12,574 nt of DNA. Source: Spirosoma sp. Its GTDB lineage: Bacteria; Bacteroidota; Bacteroidia; Cytophagales; Spirosomataceae. Below, piece after piece: positions 1 to 7,360 of this stretch; position 1 is the first letter of the stretch, and the number at the start of each line of letters is the position of its first letter. The stretch lies in NCBI GenBank assembly GCA_028288385.1, contig JAQBNX010000729.1:1-12574 (forward strand), given 5' to 3'. The position numbers and the translations under genes were made by a program. The notes beneath the pieces are model-generated. The model saw only the letters and a program-made list of their open reading frames with translations, was not told where the DNA came from and ran no database searches.

Positions 1-386
1 TCCTGGCCCGGCTTCACCGAGCGGGCGCCGACCACGGTGCAGAGCACGATGGTATCGCCGAGGCGGGCCATGACGGCCCCATCGGCCTGGCGGGCGACCT
101 TGCCGGTCTCGAGGGTGAGGAGCTGGCCGCCCCAGGCGATATCCTTGCGGTGGAAACAGAAGCTGTCGCGCTTTTCTCTGCGATGTCTGTCATCGGAACT
201 AATTAACCATGAAATAGCTTCATTTACTTCAGACATCGCGTCAGATGCCTCTGACAGTAATTTTTTTGCTCGCTCCAAACTTCCGCCTCGATCAAAATGG
301 TTCGCTTCTAAAAGCTTTATGACATTGGCCTCAAAAGGAGCCATCTTGATAATATCATCTAGGGCGCTTCGATATGGATCAATCAT
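1..386 (-). CDS. Chimeric ORF: small helical protein fused in frame to the N-terminus of polynucleotide phosphorylase (partial at window edge)
   Basis: The ORF starts at ATG 386-384, overlaps the stop of the upstream gene as ATGA, and has GGAGG nine to ten bases before the ATG. It stays open to the window edge (128 codons seen). Residues 1-76 are AT-rich, helical and charged and match no family I know. From about residue 77 the sequence is unmistakably PNPase: FHRKDIAWGG, then LETGKVARQADGAV, then VLCTVVGARSVKPGQ. This is the first RNase PH-like domain of the phosphorolytic 3'-5' exoribonuclease, starting only a few residues after its usual Met. GC content rises sharply at about position 165, where the parts join. 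The original C-terminus of the small protein and the native start of pnp are both missing. It could be a real recombination junction, an insertion at the pnp start, or an assembly chimera. The PNPase identification is firm; whether the fusion is functional is unknown. Confidence 0.75.
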   Translation of the reverse strand, partial: MIDPYRSALDDIIKMAPFEANVIKLLEANHFDRGGSLERAKKLLSEASDAMSEVNEAISWLISSDDRHRREKRDSFCFHRKDIAWGGQLLTLETGKVARQADGAVMARLGDTIVLCTVVGARSVKPGQ

Positions 387-1555
387 TGAAGCACTCCTCC
401 AGATTTTACAGATACATATTTTAAAATATCACTCAATATTTTGATCGCCGCAACCTCTTCTCCTCCAGGATAAAAGACATTCTGTTTGAATAAAAAAGCA
501 TGTCGTTCGGCGTTTAATAAATCGATGTGGGCATCTATTTTTTCAAGTTCACCAGACCAACTAACATTTGCCTGCGTGGCCATTCTCGATTTCATCACTT
601 TTGAAGTTGCGATTTCCTGATCTATTGTAAGGCAGGTTTTCGACAAAAAATCTTTTATTTCATCGCTGAAATTGTGCATCCAGCATACTCGAGTCAAGCT
701 AAGAGCACGTTTTAGAGCTTTGACCAAATTTCGCTCTTGCTTATATTTTTTAACCTGAGTGGTTAGCCACCATACGTAACGACCCATCTCAGAGGCATTA
801 GAAAGTTTATTGGGGACATAATCGCTTGCTGAAACATGTGCCTCTTGAAAAGAAAAAGTTTTAGAAAAACCAGAACTTTTAAAATCTTCGTCGCAAATGA
901 TAGCTAAATTTGTAACATCCTGTGGACGAATTTCAGCGGCCCGAGAAATAAAATCCATTTTTAGCGTCGATCGATCAACAATTCTAAAATCAGTGCTCAC
1001 TAGTGAATCTCGAAATTCAATATTATTGCTGGTCGGTGTCCATTCTAATCCACATGCATTAACTGCAGTACAAATCAGATTATCACTTCCCCCCGCCCGA
1101 GACATCACTGCATCCGCAACGGCATTGCCGCCAGAAAGAGGTAAATACTCACAAAAATCTACATCATCTACATGTTCAAAAATTTGTTTTACAACATTAC
1201 TTCCACTTAGACAGACAATTGATGAGCTGTGTATACGTACCGCGTTTGCTAGCTCCCAAATTCTTTGAAGTATGTCACCGTTAGGAAATACCGCGACCAA
1301 ATGTGCGGGCACGCGAAAAAAAGCTGGGGGCGCTTGTCGGATTAAATATCCAGGATTCTGCAGGTCGGCGTACCATCCAGGGAAAAGTGATTCACAAATA
1401 ATAGCTTGAGCATTTAGAGAAGTGGTTAAGAATTTCTCTAGTTTTGCTGCGTGAGCACCAATCTGTATGGCGTTTTTCGGTAGTTCAAATAACTGCTTAT
1501 GATAAGCGGCGCAGGCAAGTATCGCAGCAGTCAGTGTCTCGCTATATTTATGCAC
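383..1555 (-). CDS. Putative nucleotidyltransferase-fold protein (390 aa)
   Basis: The most likely start is GTG at 1555: an in-frame stop lies just upstream and the next Met codon falls past the core motif. No clear Shine-Dalgarno precedes it. Residues 117-134 contain S-G-S followed about 11 residues later by D131-V-D133-F. A further acidic residue lies in a hydrophobic context, K-M-D201-F. This is the pattern of DNA polymerase beta-like nucleotidyltransferases: hG[GS], then Dh[DE]h, then a third Asp on a later strand. Residues 140-165 and the C-terminal half (about 255-390) look helical. Known family members transfer NMPs to RNA, proteins or small molecules; the substrate cannot be read here. 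The gene is AT-rich compared with the GC-rich neighbours, and it is translationally coupled (ATGA) to the following small gene. That arrangement is common for toxin-antitoxin or defence pairs, but the role is inference. I do not recognise a named family. Confidence 0.7.
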   Translation of the reverse strand: MHKYSETLTAAILACAAYHKQLFELPKNAIQIGAHAAKLEKFLTTSLNAQAIICESLFPGWYADLQNPGYLIRQAPPAFFRVPAHLVAVFPNGDILQRIWELANAVRIHSSSIVCLSGSNVVKQIFEHVDDVDFCEYLPLSGGNAVADAVMSRAGGSDNLICTAVNACGLEWTPTSNNIEFRDSLVSTDFRIVDRSTLKMDFISRAAEIRPQDVTNLAIICDEDFKSSGFSKTFSFQEAHVSASDYVPNKLSNASEMGRYVWWLTTQVKKYKQERNLVKALKRALSLTRVCWMHNFSDEIKDFLSKTCLTIDQEIATSKVMKSRMATQANVSWSGELEKIDAHIDLLNAERHAFLFKQNVFYPGGEEVAAIKILSDILKYVSVKSGGVLQ

Positions 1556-1985
1556 GGTATTATGTTATTATTTTGGATTTATTGGGCTGACGCTGATCCA
1601 ATGTGTGCATAATTTCTTTTATCCTTTCTGTGATGGGAAGGCATTCGCGTTGCTTCAACGTCTATTCATCACTGACCGCTATAATGCCAAATATGCAATT
1701 CAAAGTCACCCAAAAACTTTAAATTTAGCAGATGGCATTACGTTCTGCCCGTACCACCAGTCGTACAACGGTAAAAATCTGCTTGATCTACGTACTAACC
1801 TCAACGTCAGGGACGAAGCCCCTGCCAGCAGGTCAATCCATAGCCGGCTTGATACGGTTATTGCGCGATCAAATAAGCATTTCCTGTCTCACGGATCTTC
1901 GCTCGAATCCGGCCAATTATGGGTTTGAGGCGACAAAGCGGGAGGTCGGCTAGACTGGCGAGGCTCCAGCCACAGGACCGCCACC

Positions 1986-2045
1986 ATGCTGCGCCTGCCA
2001 GCCCGCTTCGCTGCGGCGATCCTATGCTCCGCGCCGCTCCTGGTG
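1986..2045 (+). pseudogene. Remnant of the start of an IS701/IS4-type DDE transposase
   Basis: The frame starting at ATG 1986 reads MLRLPARFAAAILCSAPLL. This closely resembles the usual N-terminus of IS701-like transposases of alphaproteobacteria, which I recall as a run of the type M-x-LPARFAA-x-I-x-x-FAPLF followed by a SWRHA-like segment. After about 19 residues the similarity stops, and the frame continues without any recognisable transposase sequence. It is therefore only a truncated scar. The match is from memory and short, so the assignment is tentative. Confidence 0.4.
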
Positions 2046-2366
2046 GAAGTGGTTCAGCGGTCAGGCCAAGGGGACAGCGCTGTGACGGGACGAATGTCTC
2101 AAGCTCCTATGAGGTCACTTCCATGTCTGGACCGTCAAACGCTGCCAGGGACGGCGACATTTCGACGCGATGGCATGAGGCCAGTCATTAACGGGGTCAG
2201 CCTCTTCAGGCAGCGTCGACATTCTCACAGTCGTTAGCGCTATCCTTAACTTCGCTTGAAGTTCCCGCTTCAGACTGACCCAGCACGTTCAGGCCCGCCA
2301 AAGGAAGGAGGGCCCAGATCGGCCGCCTAAGATAGACAAGCAACAAATAAAACTTGCGATACGATA

Positions 2367-2383
2367 ACCTAACTTGGTTAGGT
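2367..2383. promoter_or_regulatory. Operator-like dyad upstream of the lipoprotein gene
   Basis: Perfect 7-bp arms ACCTAAC and GTTAGGT are separated by TTG, centred about 57 bases before the ATG of the lipoprotein gene. The spacing suits an operator or promoter-proximal site for a dimeric repressor. No regulator gene is seen in the window. A dyad of this size can also arise by chance. Confidence 0.3.
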
Positions 2384-2431
2384 GTTCGCGGCAGTGTCGG
2401 ATCGCACATCGCTCAAACAAAGGAGGGCAAC

Positions 2432-3751
2432 ATGACGCTTCGCGCCACGGCAGTAATAGCCCTTATTGTCCTTCTCTTAGGTTGTACAAAGCCACCAGAA
2501 ATCAACGTAGAGGAGCAGTGGAGCGACGCGATGCGTCGTCTTAATATGTTCGCCTTCTACCCGATGAGCGAAGACGTGCGGGTCGGCGACGTGTACCTCC
2601 ACGTCCCGCCGCGCGACGGCAGCGCCCCTGTTGCGCGATTTAGCCTGCTGCGCATCGGATCCTTCCACCATGAGGACGTGCTGGACTTGCTGCAGGACCA
2701 GCAAAGCCGGCGTCCACAAATCCGCCCACTTCCGGAGCGGCGCGGCACGGACGGCAAACCAGCCGGCGGGGGCGTGGACACCTCTACGGTTTGCGAAGGC
2801 CGCGAGATCGGCCACGCCGACACCAACTGTCCACTGCGTCTACAGCGCTCTGCCATCCCGGCGCTCACGGTGGGGCGGATCACCGCGGGCCAGCTCGGCG
2901 CGTCGGGCCTCTTCGGCAACTTCGGTGCTCGCCTCGGTCTCGGTGCGAGCAGCCAGACTGCCGTTTCAATCAAGCTCGACAACATGCAGGAACTATTGCT
3001 TGACGGTTGGCGCTTCGACCGGCTCCTGCGCGGTGAGCCAGCCCGCCGGCACGGCCAGGTGCGGGAGCCCATCACCAATGTCGTTTGGGCGGAGGCGCTG
3101 ATACGCGACCTCGCAGAATTCGGGCAGACGCGGCCCGAGCTAGTCCGCGCGGCCTGCCATGGCGACTTCGCGCGCTTGGCCGCCGAGCGGGTAGAGGTCG
3201 TGGTCATCAACCGCGTCGTGTATGCAGGCCGGGTCGAGTACAGCTTTACACGCTCTGCCGAGCAGGCGATCCGCGCGGCGGTGGACCTGCAGAGCATCTT
3301 GCCACATCAGCCACAGGCACCGCAGCTGCCCCAGCTTGCCGGTGGAACGCCAACAGCGGACGCCCTGCGCGCACAAGGCACTGACCCCGCGAAGCAGCGC
3401 GAGGAGGCCGGGGCGCGGCTGGCCGCGTTGCTAAGCGGCATCACCGGCGATTCAGGCGGCGCCGCGCGGGCCGGCGTGACCACGAGCTTCGGCCTCGGCA
3501 CCTTCGGCGTGCTCGCGCTCACGCAAGACTTCAACCGGCCTGTTGCAGTCGGTGCGGGCAGTCGACGCAGCGAGGGACTCCACTTTTGGATGGCCGGTCC
3601 AGGCACAAACGAGTCGCTGCGCGCGGAGCGCTTTTGGTACGCCCACGATGAATGCGCGCGCCGGCCCGATGGAGTGAACTCGCCGCGACTTGCCGCGGCA
3701 ATGGGCTTCGCCGCCGTGCCACCCCGACCCCCGCTTTCAACGCGGGATTGA
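2432..3751 (+). CDS. Predicted lipoprotein of unknown family, first gene of the protease operon (439 aa)
   Basis: The start is ATG 2432, preceded by a strong AGGAGG at 2421-2426. Upstream in-frame codons exist, but the signal peptide and the ribosome binding site fix this start. Residues 1-17 form a lipoprotein signal peptide (basic start, hydrophobic core, lipobox L-L-G-C18). Position +2 is Thr, so an outer-membrane anchor is expected. The mature part has no membrane helix. It contains a Gly-rich segment (about 148-172, GQLGASGLFGNFGARLGLG), a Cys pair at 121 and 133, a helical region (220-290), a Pro/Gln linker (about 291-303) and a second Gly-rich segment (about 349-376). I recognise no family. 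It is followed after 13 bases by the double-protease gene and is GC-rich like it, so the two are surely co-transcribed. It may be a surface receptor, a sensor or a substrate of the protease; that is inference. Confidence 0.75.
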   Translation: MTLRATAVIALIVLLLGCTKPPEINVEEQWSDAMRRLNMFAFYPMSEDVRVGDVYLHVPPRDGSAPVARFSLLRIGSFHHEDVLDLLQDQQSRRPQIRPLPERRGTDGKPAGGGVDTSTVCEGREIGHADTNCPLRLQRSAIPALTVGRITAGQLGASGLFGNFGARLGLGASSQTAVSIKLDNMQELLLDGWRFDRLLRGEPARRHGQVREPITNVVWAEALIRDLAEFGQTRPELVRAACHGDFARLAAERVEVVVINRVVYAGRVEYSFTRSAEQAIRAAVDLQSILPHQPQAPQLPQLAGGTPTADALRAQGTDPAKQREEAGARLAALLSGITGDSGGAARAGVTTSFGLGTFGVLALTQDFNRPVAVGAGSRRSEGLHFWMAGPGTNESLRAERFWYAHDECARRPDGVNSPRLAAAMGFAAVPPRPPLSTRD

Positions 3752-3754
3752 AAG
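3734..3754 (+). promoter_or_regulatory. Small inverted repeat covering the stop codon and the ribosome binding site of the protease gene
   Basis: CTTTCAA (3734-3740) and TTGAAAG (3748-3754) are perfect complementary arms with a 7-base loop. The right arm holds the TGA of the lipoprotein gene and most of the AAAGG that serves the protease gene. In the mRNA this hairpin could make protease translation depend on ribosomes finishing the lipoprotein frame. It is a 7-bp stem only, so the call is weak. Confidence 0.3.
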
Positions 3755-3764
3755 GCACAAACCC

Positions 3765-6700
3765 ATGCGTTTGCTCATCCAAACCAGCCTCGGCGCACAA
3801 CGCCTCCGGCTCCAAGGCTTCGACACGCGAGCCGTCGAAGCCCCGTTGCGCCCGCTCATGCCCGCTACCGCCGCCGCGGGTGCGGACGCCATGGGATTCG
3901 CCGCCGGCGCGGCCCCAGCTTGGCATATCACGGGCGATCTGCCAGAGGGGGGAAACCCTTGGGATGCGTGCCACGCGCTACTGCGGGAGGGGTTGGGCTT
4001 CGGCGCGAGTTCTGGCATCGCCTTCGCCGAGCCCGACATCGAGTGGTCCTCCCGTAACCATGACGACCCGCCCCGCACTTCCCTCGCCGGGAACCCACAG
4101 CGCACAGACCATCCGCGAGGGCCAACCAGCAGTGAACCAGAAGATAACTGGTTTCTGCGGCGCGAATTCTCGGGTCTCGCCGCGGCGCGCGAAGAACTGG
4201 CGCGCCACCTCGGCTCCCGACCGCCCGCAACGCGCATTGCCCATTTCGACACCGGCTTTGACGCGGACCACACCACCTGTCCAGAGCGGTTGCGCGGCGA
4301 CCTCGCGCGCAACTTCGTCGAACGTGACACGCAAGGCCGACCTGGGCGCGAGGCGGCAGACCGCGTCGACGGTACGCTTGCCAACCCGGGCCACGGCACG
4401 GCGACGCTCGCCATCCTCGCGGGACGCACCTACGGCGGCGCGCGTGGCTTTGAAGTCGTGCCCTTCCGCGTCTGCCCGCGCGTTGTGCTGGTTCGAACTT
4501 CGGCGCTGGCGGAGGCGATGGACACGGTGCTCGGTTGGCACGGCGACGCGCAGGCGCGTTGCGACGTCGTCAGCATGAGCATGGGCGGCCTCGCTTCCAA
4601 GGCTTGGGCCGACGCGGCGAATGCGCTTTATGAGGCTGGGGTCGTCGTCGTCACCGCTGCGGGCAACAATTTTGGCGGTCTGCCGGTGGAGTCTGTCGTC
4701 TTCCCAGCGCGCTTCCGCCGCGTCCTCGCGGTGGCGGGGATACGCGCCGACGGCTCGCCCTACGCCGACCTGCCGGTGCAGCTCATGGCCGGCTGCTACG
4801 GACCGGCGAGCAAAATGCGCACTTCTCTCGCGGCCTGGACCCCTAATATACCCTGGGCGCGGCGTGGCGCCGGCACAGTGGTGGACCAGGACGGTGGCGG
4901 CACCTCGGCCGCGACGCCGCAGGTCGCGGCGGCCGCGGCCCTATGGCTCGAGCGGCACGCCACGGCGTTGGCCGCCCTGCCGGGCTGGCGGCGGGTGGAG
5001 GCAGTGCGCCACGCGTTGTTCGCTGCCGCGGCGCGACCCGCGCCGGGCAACGCACCACATAGACATTTTGGCCGCGGCGTGCTCGACGCGCGCGCTGCGC
5101 TCGACCTTCCTCCGCGCGCCGACGCGTATGCGCCAGAGGAGGCGGACACGGCCCGCTTCGCCGCGCTGCGCCTGCTGACCGGCTTCGGCGTTGTCGCCGC
5201 GGGCCCGCGCGCCGAGATGCTGGAGGTTGAAGCTGCGCAGCTCGCGCAACGCTCGCTAGCCGTGCGCGAGGCGCTTGGCGGCCACGACCCCGACGACCCG
5301 GCCGGTATGTCGGGCGCTGTGCGGCGGCGCCTGGTGGAGGCACTGGCGGACGACCTGCTCGCCTCCGCCGCGCTGAAGGCAGCGCTGCGCGAAGCGCTGC
5401 CCGCCTCGGTGGTCAGCGCTGCGCCCACCGAGGTAACGGCGACGTATGCACCCGCCAAGACCCCATCCGCGCGCAACGCGCCTGCGGGCGGCGAAGAAAT
5501 GCCAACGATTGCGCCGCCCGCGCACCGACGGCTACGCATCTTTGCCATCGACCCGACCCTGGCCGCCGCAATGGACACGCGCGACCTCGCCACGGATACC
5601 GTAGCCGTGCCGTGGGAAGCGCTTGAGCCTGGACCGGTCGGCGAGTACATCGAAGTTATCGACATCGACGCCGCCTCGGGTCTCGCCTACGCGCCCGTGG
5701 ATTTGTCGCGCCCGGAGGTGTTGGCGCAGGACGGATTGGTGCCGAGCGAGGGCTCGCCGCAGTTCCATCAGCAGATGGCATACGCCGTGGCGATGCGCAC
5801 GGTGGAGGTGTTCCGTCGCGCGCTCGGGCGCACCCCCTTTTGGGCGGAGCGCGCAGAACGTGTGGGCGACGCCGCGTTCCGCCGCGGCTTTATCCGGCGG
5901 CTGCGCATCTACCCGCACGCGATCCGCGAGGCCAACGCTTACTACAGCCCTGCGCGTCGCGCCCTGCTCTTTGGCTACTTCCGCGCGCAAAGTGAACCAG
6001 GCAGCTCGGTCCTTCACGACGGCATGGTGTTTACCTGCCTGTCGCACGACATTGTGGCGCATGAGACCTCGCACGCGCTACTCGATGGGCTGCACCCGCG
6101 CTGGCGCGAGGCGGCAAATCCGGAGGCCTTTGCACTGCATGAGGCGTTCTCCGACCTTGTCGCGCTGTTTCAGCACTTCACCATGCCCCGGCTGATCGCC
6201 CTCGAGATCCGGCGCGCCAAGGGCCGGCCGGGCATCGCCTCCGCCCTCGGCAAACTGGCGCGGCAGTTCGGCGAGGCGGTCGGCCAGCGCGGCGCGCTGC
6301 GCGACGCGCTCCGCACCCCCCCCAAGCCAACCGACTTCGAGGAGGCGAGAAACAAGGGCGAGCACGCGCTGGGCGAGGTGCTTGTCGCGGCCGTGTTCGA
6401 CGGCTACCTCCGCGCCTACAACGAGCGTGCCGACGGGCTGTTTAGGCTGGCCAGCAACGGCACCGGCGTGCTGCCTCCGGGAGAGATCCCGTATGAGCTG
6501 GCCGAGCGTCTCGCGCAGGAGGCAGCGACAGTCGCAGGTCACTTCCTGCGGATGTGCGTGCGCGCCCTCGATTACTGCCCACCCGTCGAGCCAACCTTCG
6601 GCGAGTACCTGCGCGCGCTTATTACCGCCGACCGCGACCTCCTCCCCGAGGATCGACGCGGCTACCGCGTGGCGCTGATTGACGGCTTCCGCAAACGCGG

Positions 6701-7355
6701 CATTCGCCCGCCCGACGTTGAAACTTGGTCACCAACCGCGCTGGTCTGGAGTGGGCCGTTTAACCCGGAAGCGCTGGCGCCGCTGCGGGAAGTGATCGCC
6801 GCCATGTCGGCCCGGTGGCGCCTCGACGGTGACCGGCTGGCGGCGTGGCAGGCCTCACGCGAAGACGCGCGGACACTTAAGGTCGCTATCGACCGCCTCC
6901 CCGACGCCCCGCGCCAGGCGCTGTGCAGGGAGCTCGGCCTGTTCGACTTCGACGACGACGACGAGCCCGCGGGGCCGGACGGACGGCGCCGCGCCGACAA
7001 GTCAGAGGGACGGCGCGGCACTTTCTCGCGGATTGAGGTGCATTCCGTCCGGCCGGCGCGGCGTGTCGGCCCGGACGGTGAACTGCTCGCCGACACGGTG
7101 ATCGAGATCACCCAGCGCTGGTGGCCCGAAGGATCGGAGGAGTTTCTGCGTGGCGGCTGCACAATCATCTGGGACCGCGAGCACCAGGCAGCACGCTACG
7201 TCGTGTCGAAGCGCGTGGGCCACCCGACGCGAACCGCAAAAGAGCTCTGCTTTCGCGCCGAGGCGCGCGAGAAGGCGGAAGTTGCGGGCTATGTCGGCGG
7301 GGCGGCGCTGGCCGACGCCGAAGAGCCCTTTGCCCTGCTGCACGGGAGGGATTAG
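3765..7355 (+). CDS. Two-protease protein: subtilisin-like (S8) domain plus thermolysin-like zinc peptidase domain (1196 aa)
   Basis: The ATG at 3765 is chosen because it follows AAAGG (3751-3755) and lies just past the lipoprotein stop; an earlier in-frame ATG at 3690 overlaps that gene. Residues 1-95 resemble an S8 propeptide region ending in A-E-P-D. The S8 core covers about 155-450: Asp162 (HFDTGFD), His210 (PGHGTAT), oxyanion Asn301 (TAAGNN) and Ser381 (GGGTSAATPQVAAAAAL), so the triad is complete. A helical, Ala-rich stretch follows (460-560). A gluzincin domain spans about 590-900: N-A-Y-Y at 724-727 as in the M4 substrate strand, HETSH at 766-770, third ligand Glu793 in HEAFSD, and a candidate His867. 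Residues 1061-1085 are an acidic then basic linker, and 1086-1165 look beta-rich. There is no signal peptide or membrane segment, so it appears cytoplasmic unless exported by another route. It shares an operon with an upstream lipoprotein and a downstream MBL hydrolase. The two active sites are seen; substrates are unknown. Confidence 0.85.
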   Translation: MRLLIQTSLGAQRLRLQGFDTRAVEAPLRPLMPATAAAGADAMGFAAGAAPAWHITGDLPEGGNPWDACHALLREGLGFGASSGIAFAEPDIEWSSRNHDDPPRTSLAGNPQRTDHPRGPTSSEPEDNWFLRREFSGLAAAREELARHLGSRPPATRIAHFDTGFDADHTTCPERLRGDLARNFVERDTQGRPGREAADRVDGTLANPGHGTATLAILAGRTYGGARGFEVVPFRVCPRVVLVRTSALAEAMDTVLGWHGDAQARCDVVSMSMGGLASKAWADAANALYEAGVVVVTAAGNNFGGLPVESVVFPARFRRVLAVAGIRADGSPYADLPVQLMAGCYGPASKMRTSLAAWTPNIPWARRGAGTVVDQDGGGTSAATPQVAAAAALWLERHATALAALPGWRRVEAVRHALFAAAARPAPGNAPHRHFGRGVLDARAALDLPPRADAYAPEEADTARFAALRLLTGFGVVAAGPRAEMLEVEAAQLAQRSLAVREALGGHDPDDPAGMSGAVRRRLVEALADDLLASAALKAALREALPASVVSAAPTEVTATYAPAKTPSARNAPAGGEEMPTIAPPAHRRLRIFAIDPTLAAAMDTRDLATDTVAVPWEALEPGPVGEYIEVIDIDAASGLAYAPVDLSRPEVLAQDGLVPSEGSPQFHQQMAYAVAMRTVEVFRRALGRTPFWAERAERVGDAAFRRGFIRRLRIYPHAIREANAYYSPARRALLFGYFRAQSEPGSSVLHDGMVFTCLSHDIVAHETSHALLDGLHPRWREAANPEAFALHEAFSDLVALFQHFTMPRLIALEIRRAKGRPGIASALGKLARQFGEAVGQRGALRDALRTPPKPTDFEEARNKGEHALGEVLVAAVFDGYLRAYNERADGLFRLASNGTGVLPPGEIPYELAERLAQEAATVAGHFLRMCVRALDYCPPVEPTFGEYLRALITADRDLLPEDRRGYRVALIDGFRKRGIRPPDVETWSPTALVWSGPFNPEALAPLREVIAAMSARWRLDGDRLAAWQASREDARTLKVAIDRLPDAPRQALCRELGLFDFDDDDEPAGPDGRRRADKSEGRRGTFSRIEVHSVRPARRVGPDGELLADTVIEITQRWWPEGSEEFLRGGCTIIWDREHQAARYVVSKRVGHPTRTAKELCFRAEAREKAEVAGYVGGAALADAEEPFALLHGRD

Positions 7356-7360
7356 GCACC

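Larger units (their letters stand above)
1556..2431. other. Stretch without a convincing gene between two divergent operons
   Basis: Short open frames exist (for example 1605-1928 with a GTG start, 1919-2191, and 2206-2409 on the minus strand). None has a good ribosome binding site or a recognisable product. The AT content falls from left to right, with the change near 1900. The visible content is a short IS701-like transposase start at 1986-2045 and a small dyad at 2367-2383. The left end must hold the promoter of the minus-strand nucleotidyltransferase-like gene, and the right end the promoter of the lipoprotein operon. The left end contains AT-rich, -10-like sequence (CATAAT on the minus strand just before the GTG), but no clear -35 element could be assigned. 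Confidence 0.5.

Noticed and set aside
37..444. Plus-strand 135-codon frame at the left edge
   Set aside because: It lies opposite the PNPase fusion, whose conserved motifs are on the minus strand.
897..1268. Plus-strand 123-codon frame
   Set aside because: It is antisense to the nucleotidyltransferase-like gene, with no ribosome binding site and no recognisable product.
1605..1928. GTG-started frame of 107 codons in the AT-rich intergenic stretch
   Set aside because: It has no ribosome binding site and no recognised family, and overlapping frames are equally open. A decayed gene is possible, but I cannot support it.
2557..3297. Long minus-strand open frames opposite the lipoprotein and protease genes (also 4796-5665, 5532-6074, 6662-7168)
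   Set aside because: They are Arg/Ser/Ala-rich shadows typical of GC-rich coding DNA and show no domain, while the plus strand has clear motifs.
3725..3760. A segment resembling a CRISPR repeat end (CGCGGGATTGAAAG)
   Set aside because: There is a single copy and no spaced repeats nearby; it lies at the end of a coding gene and over the next ribosome binding site.
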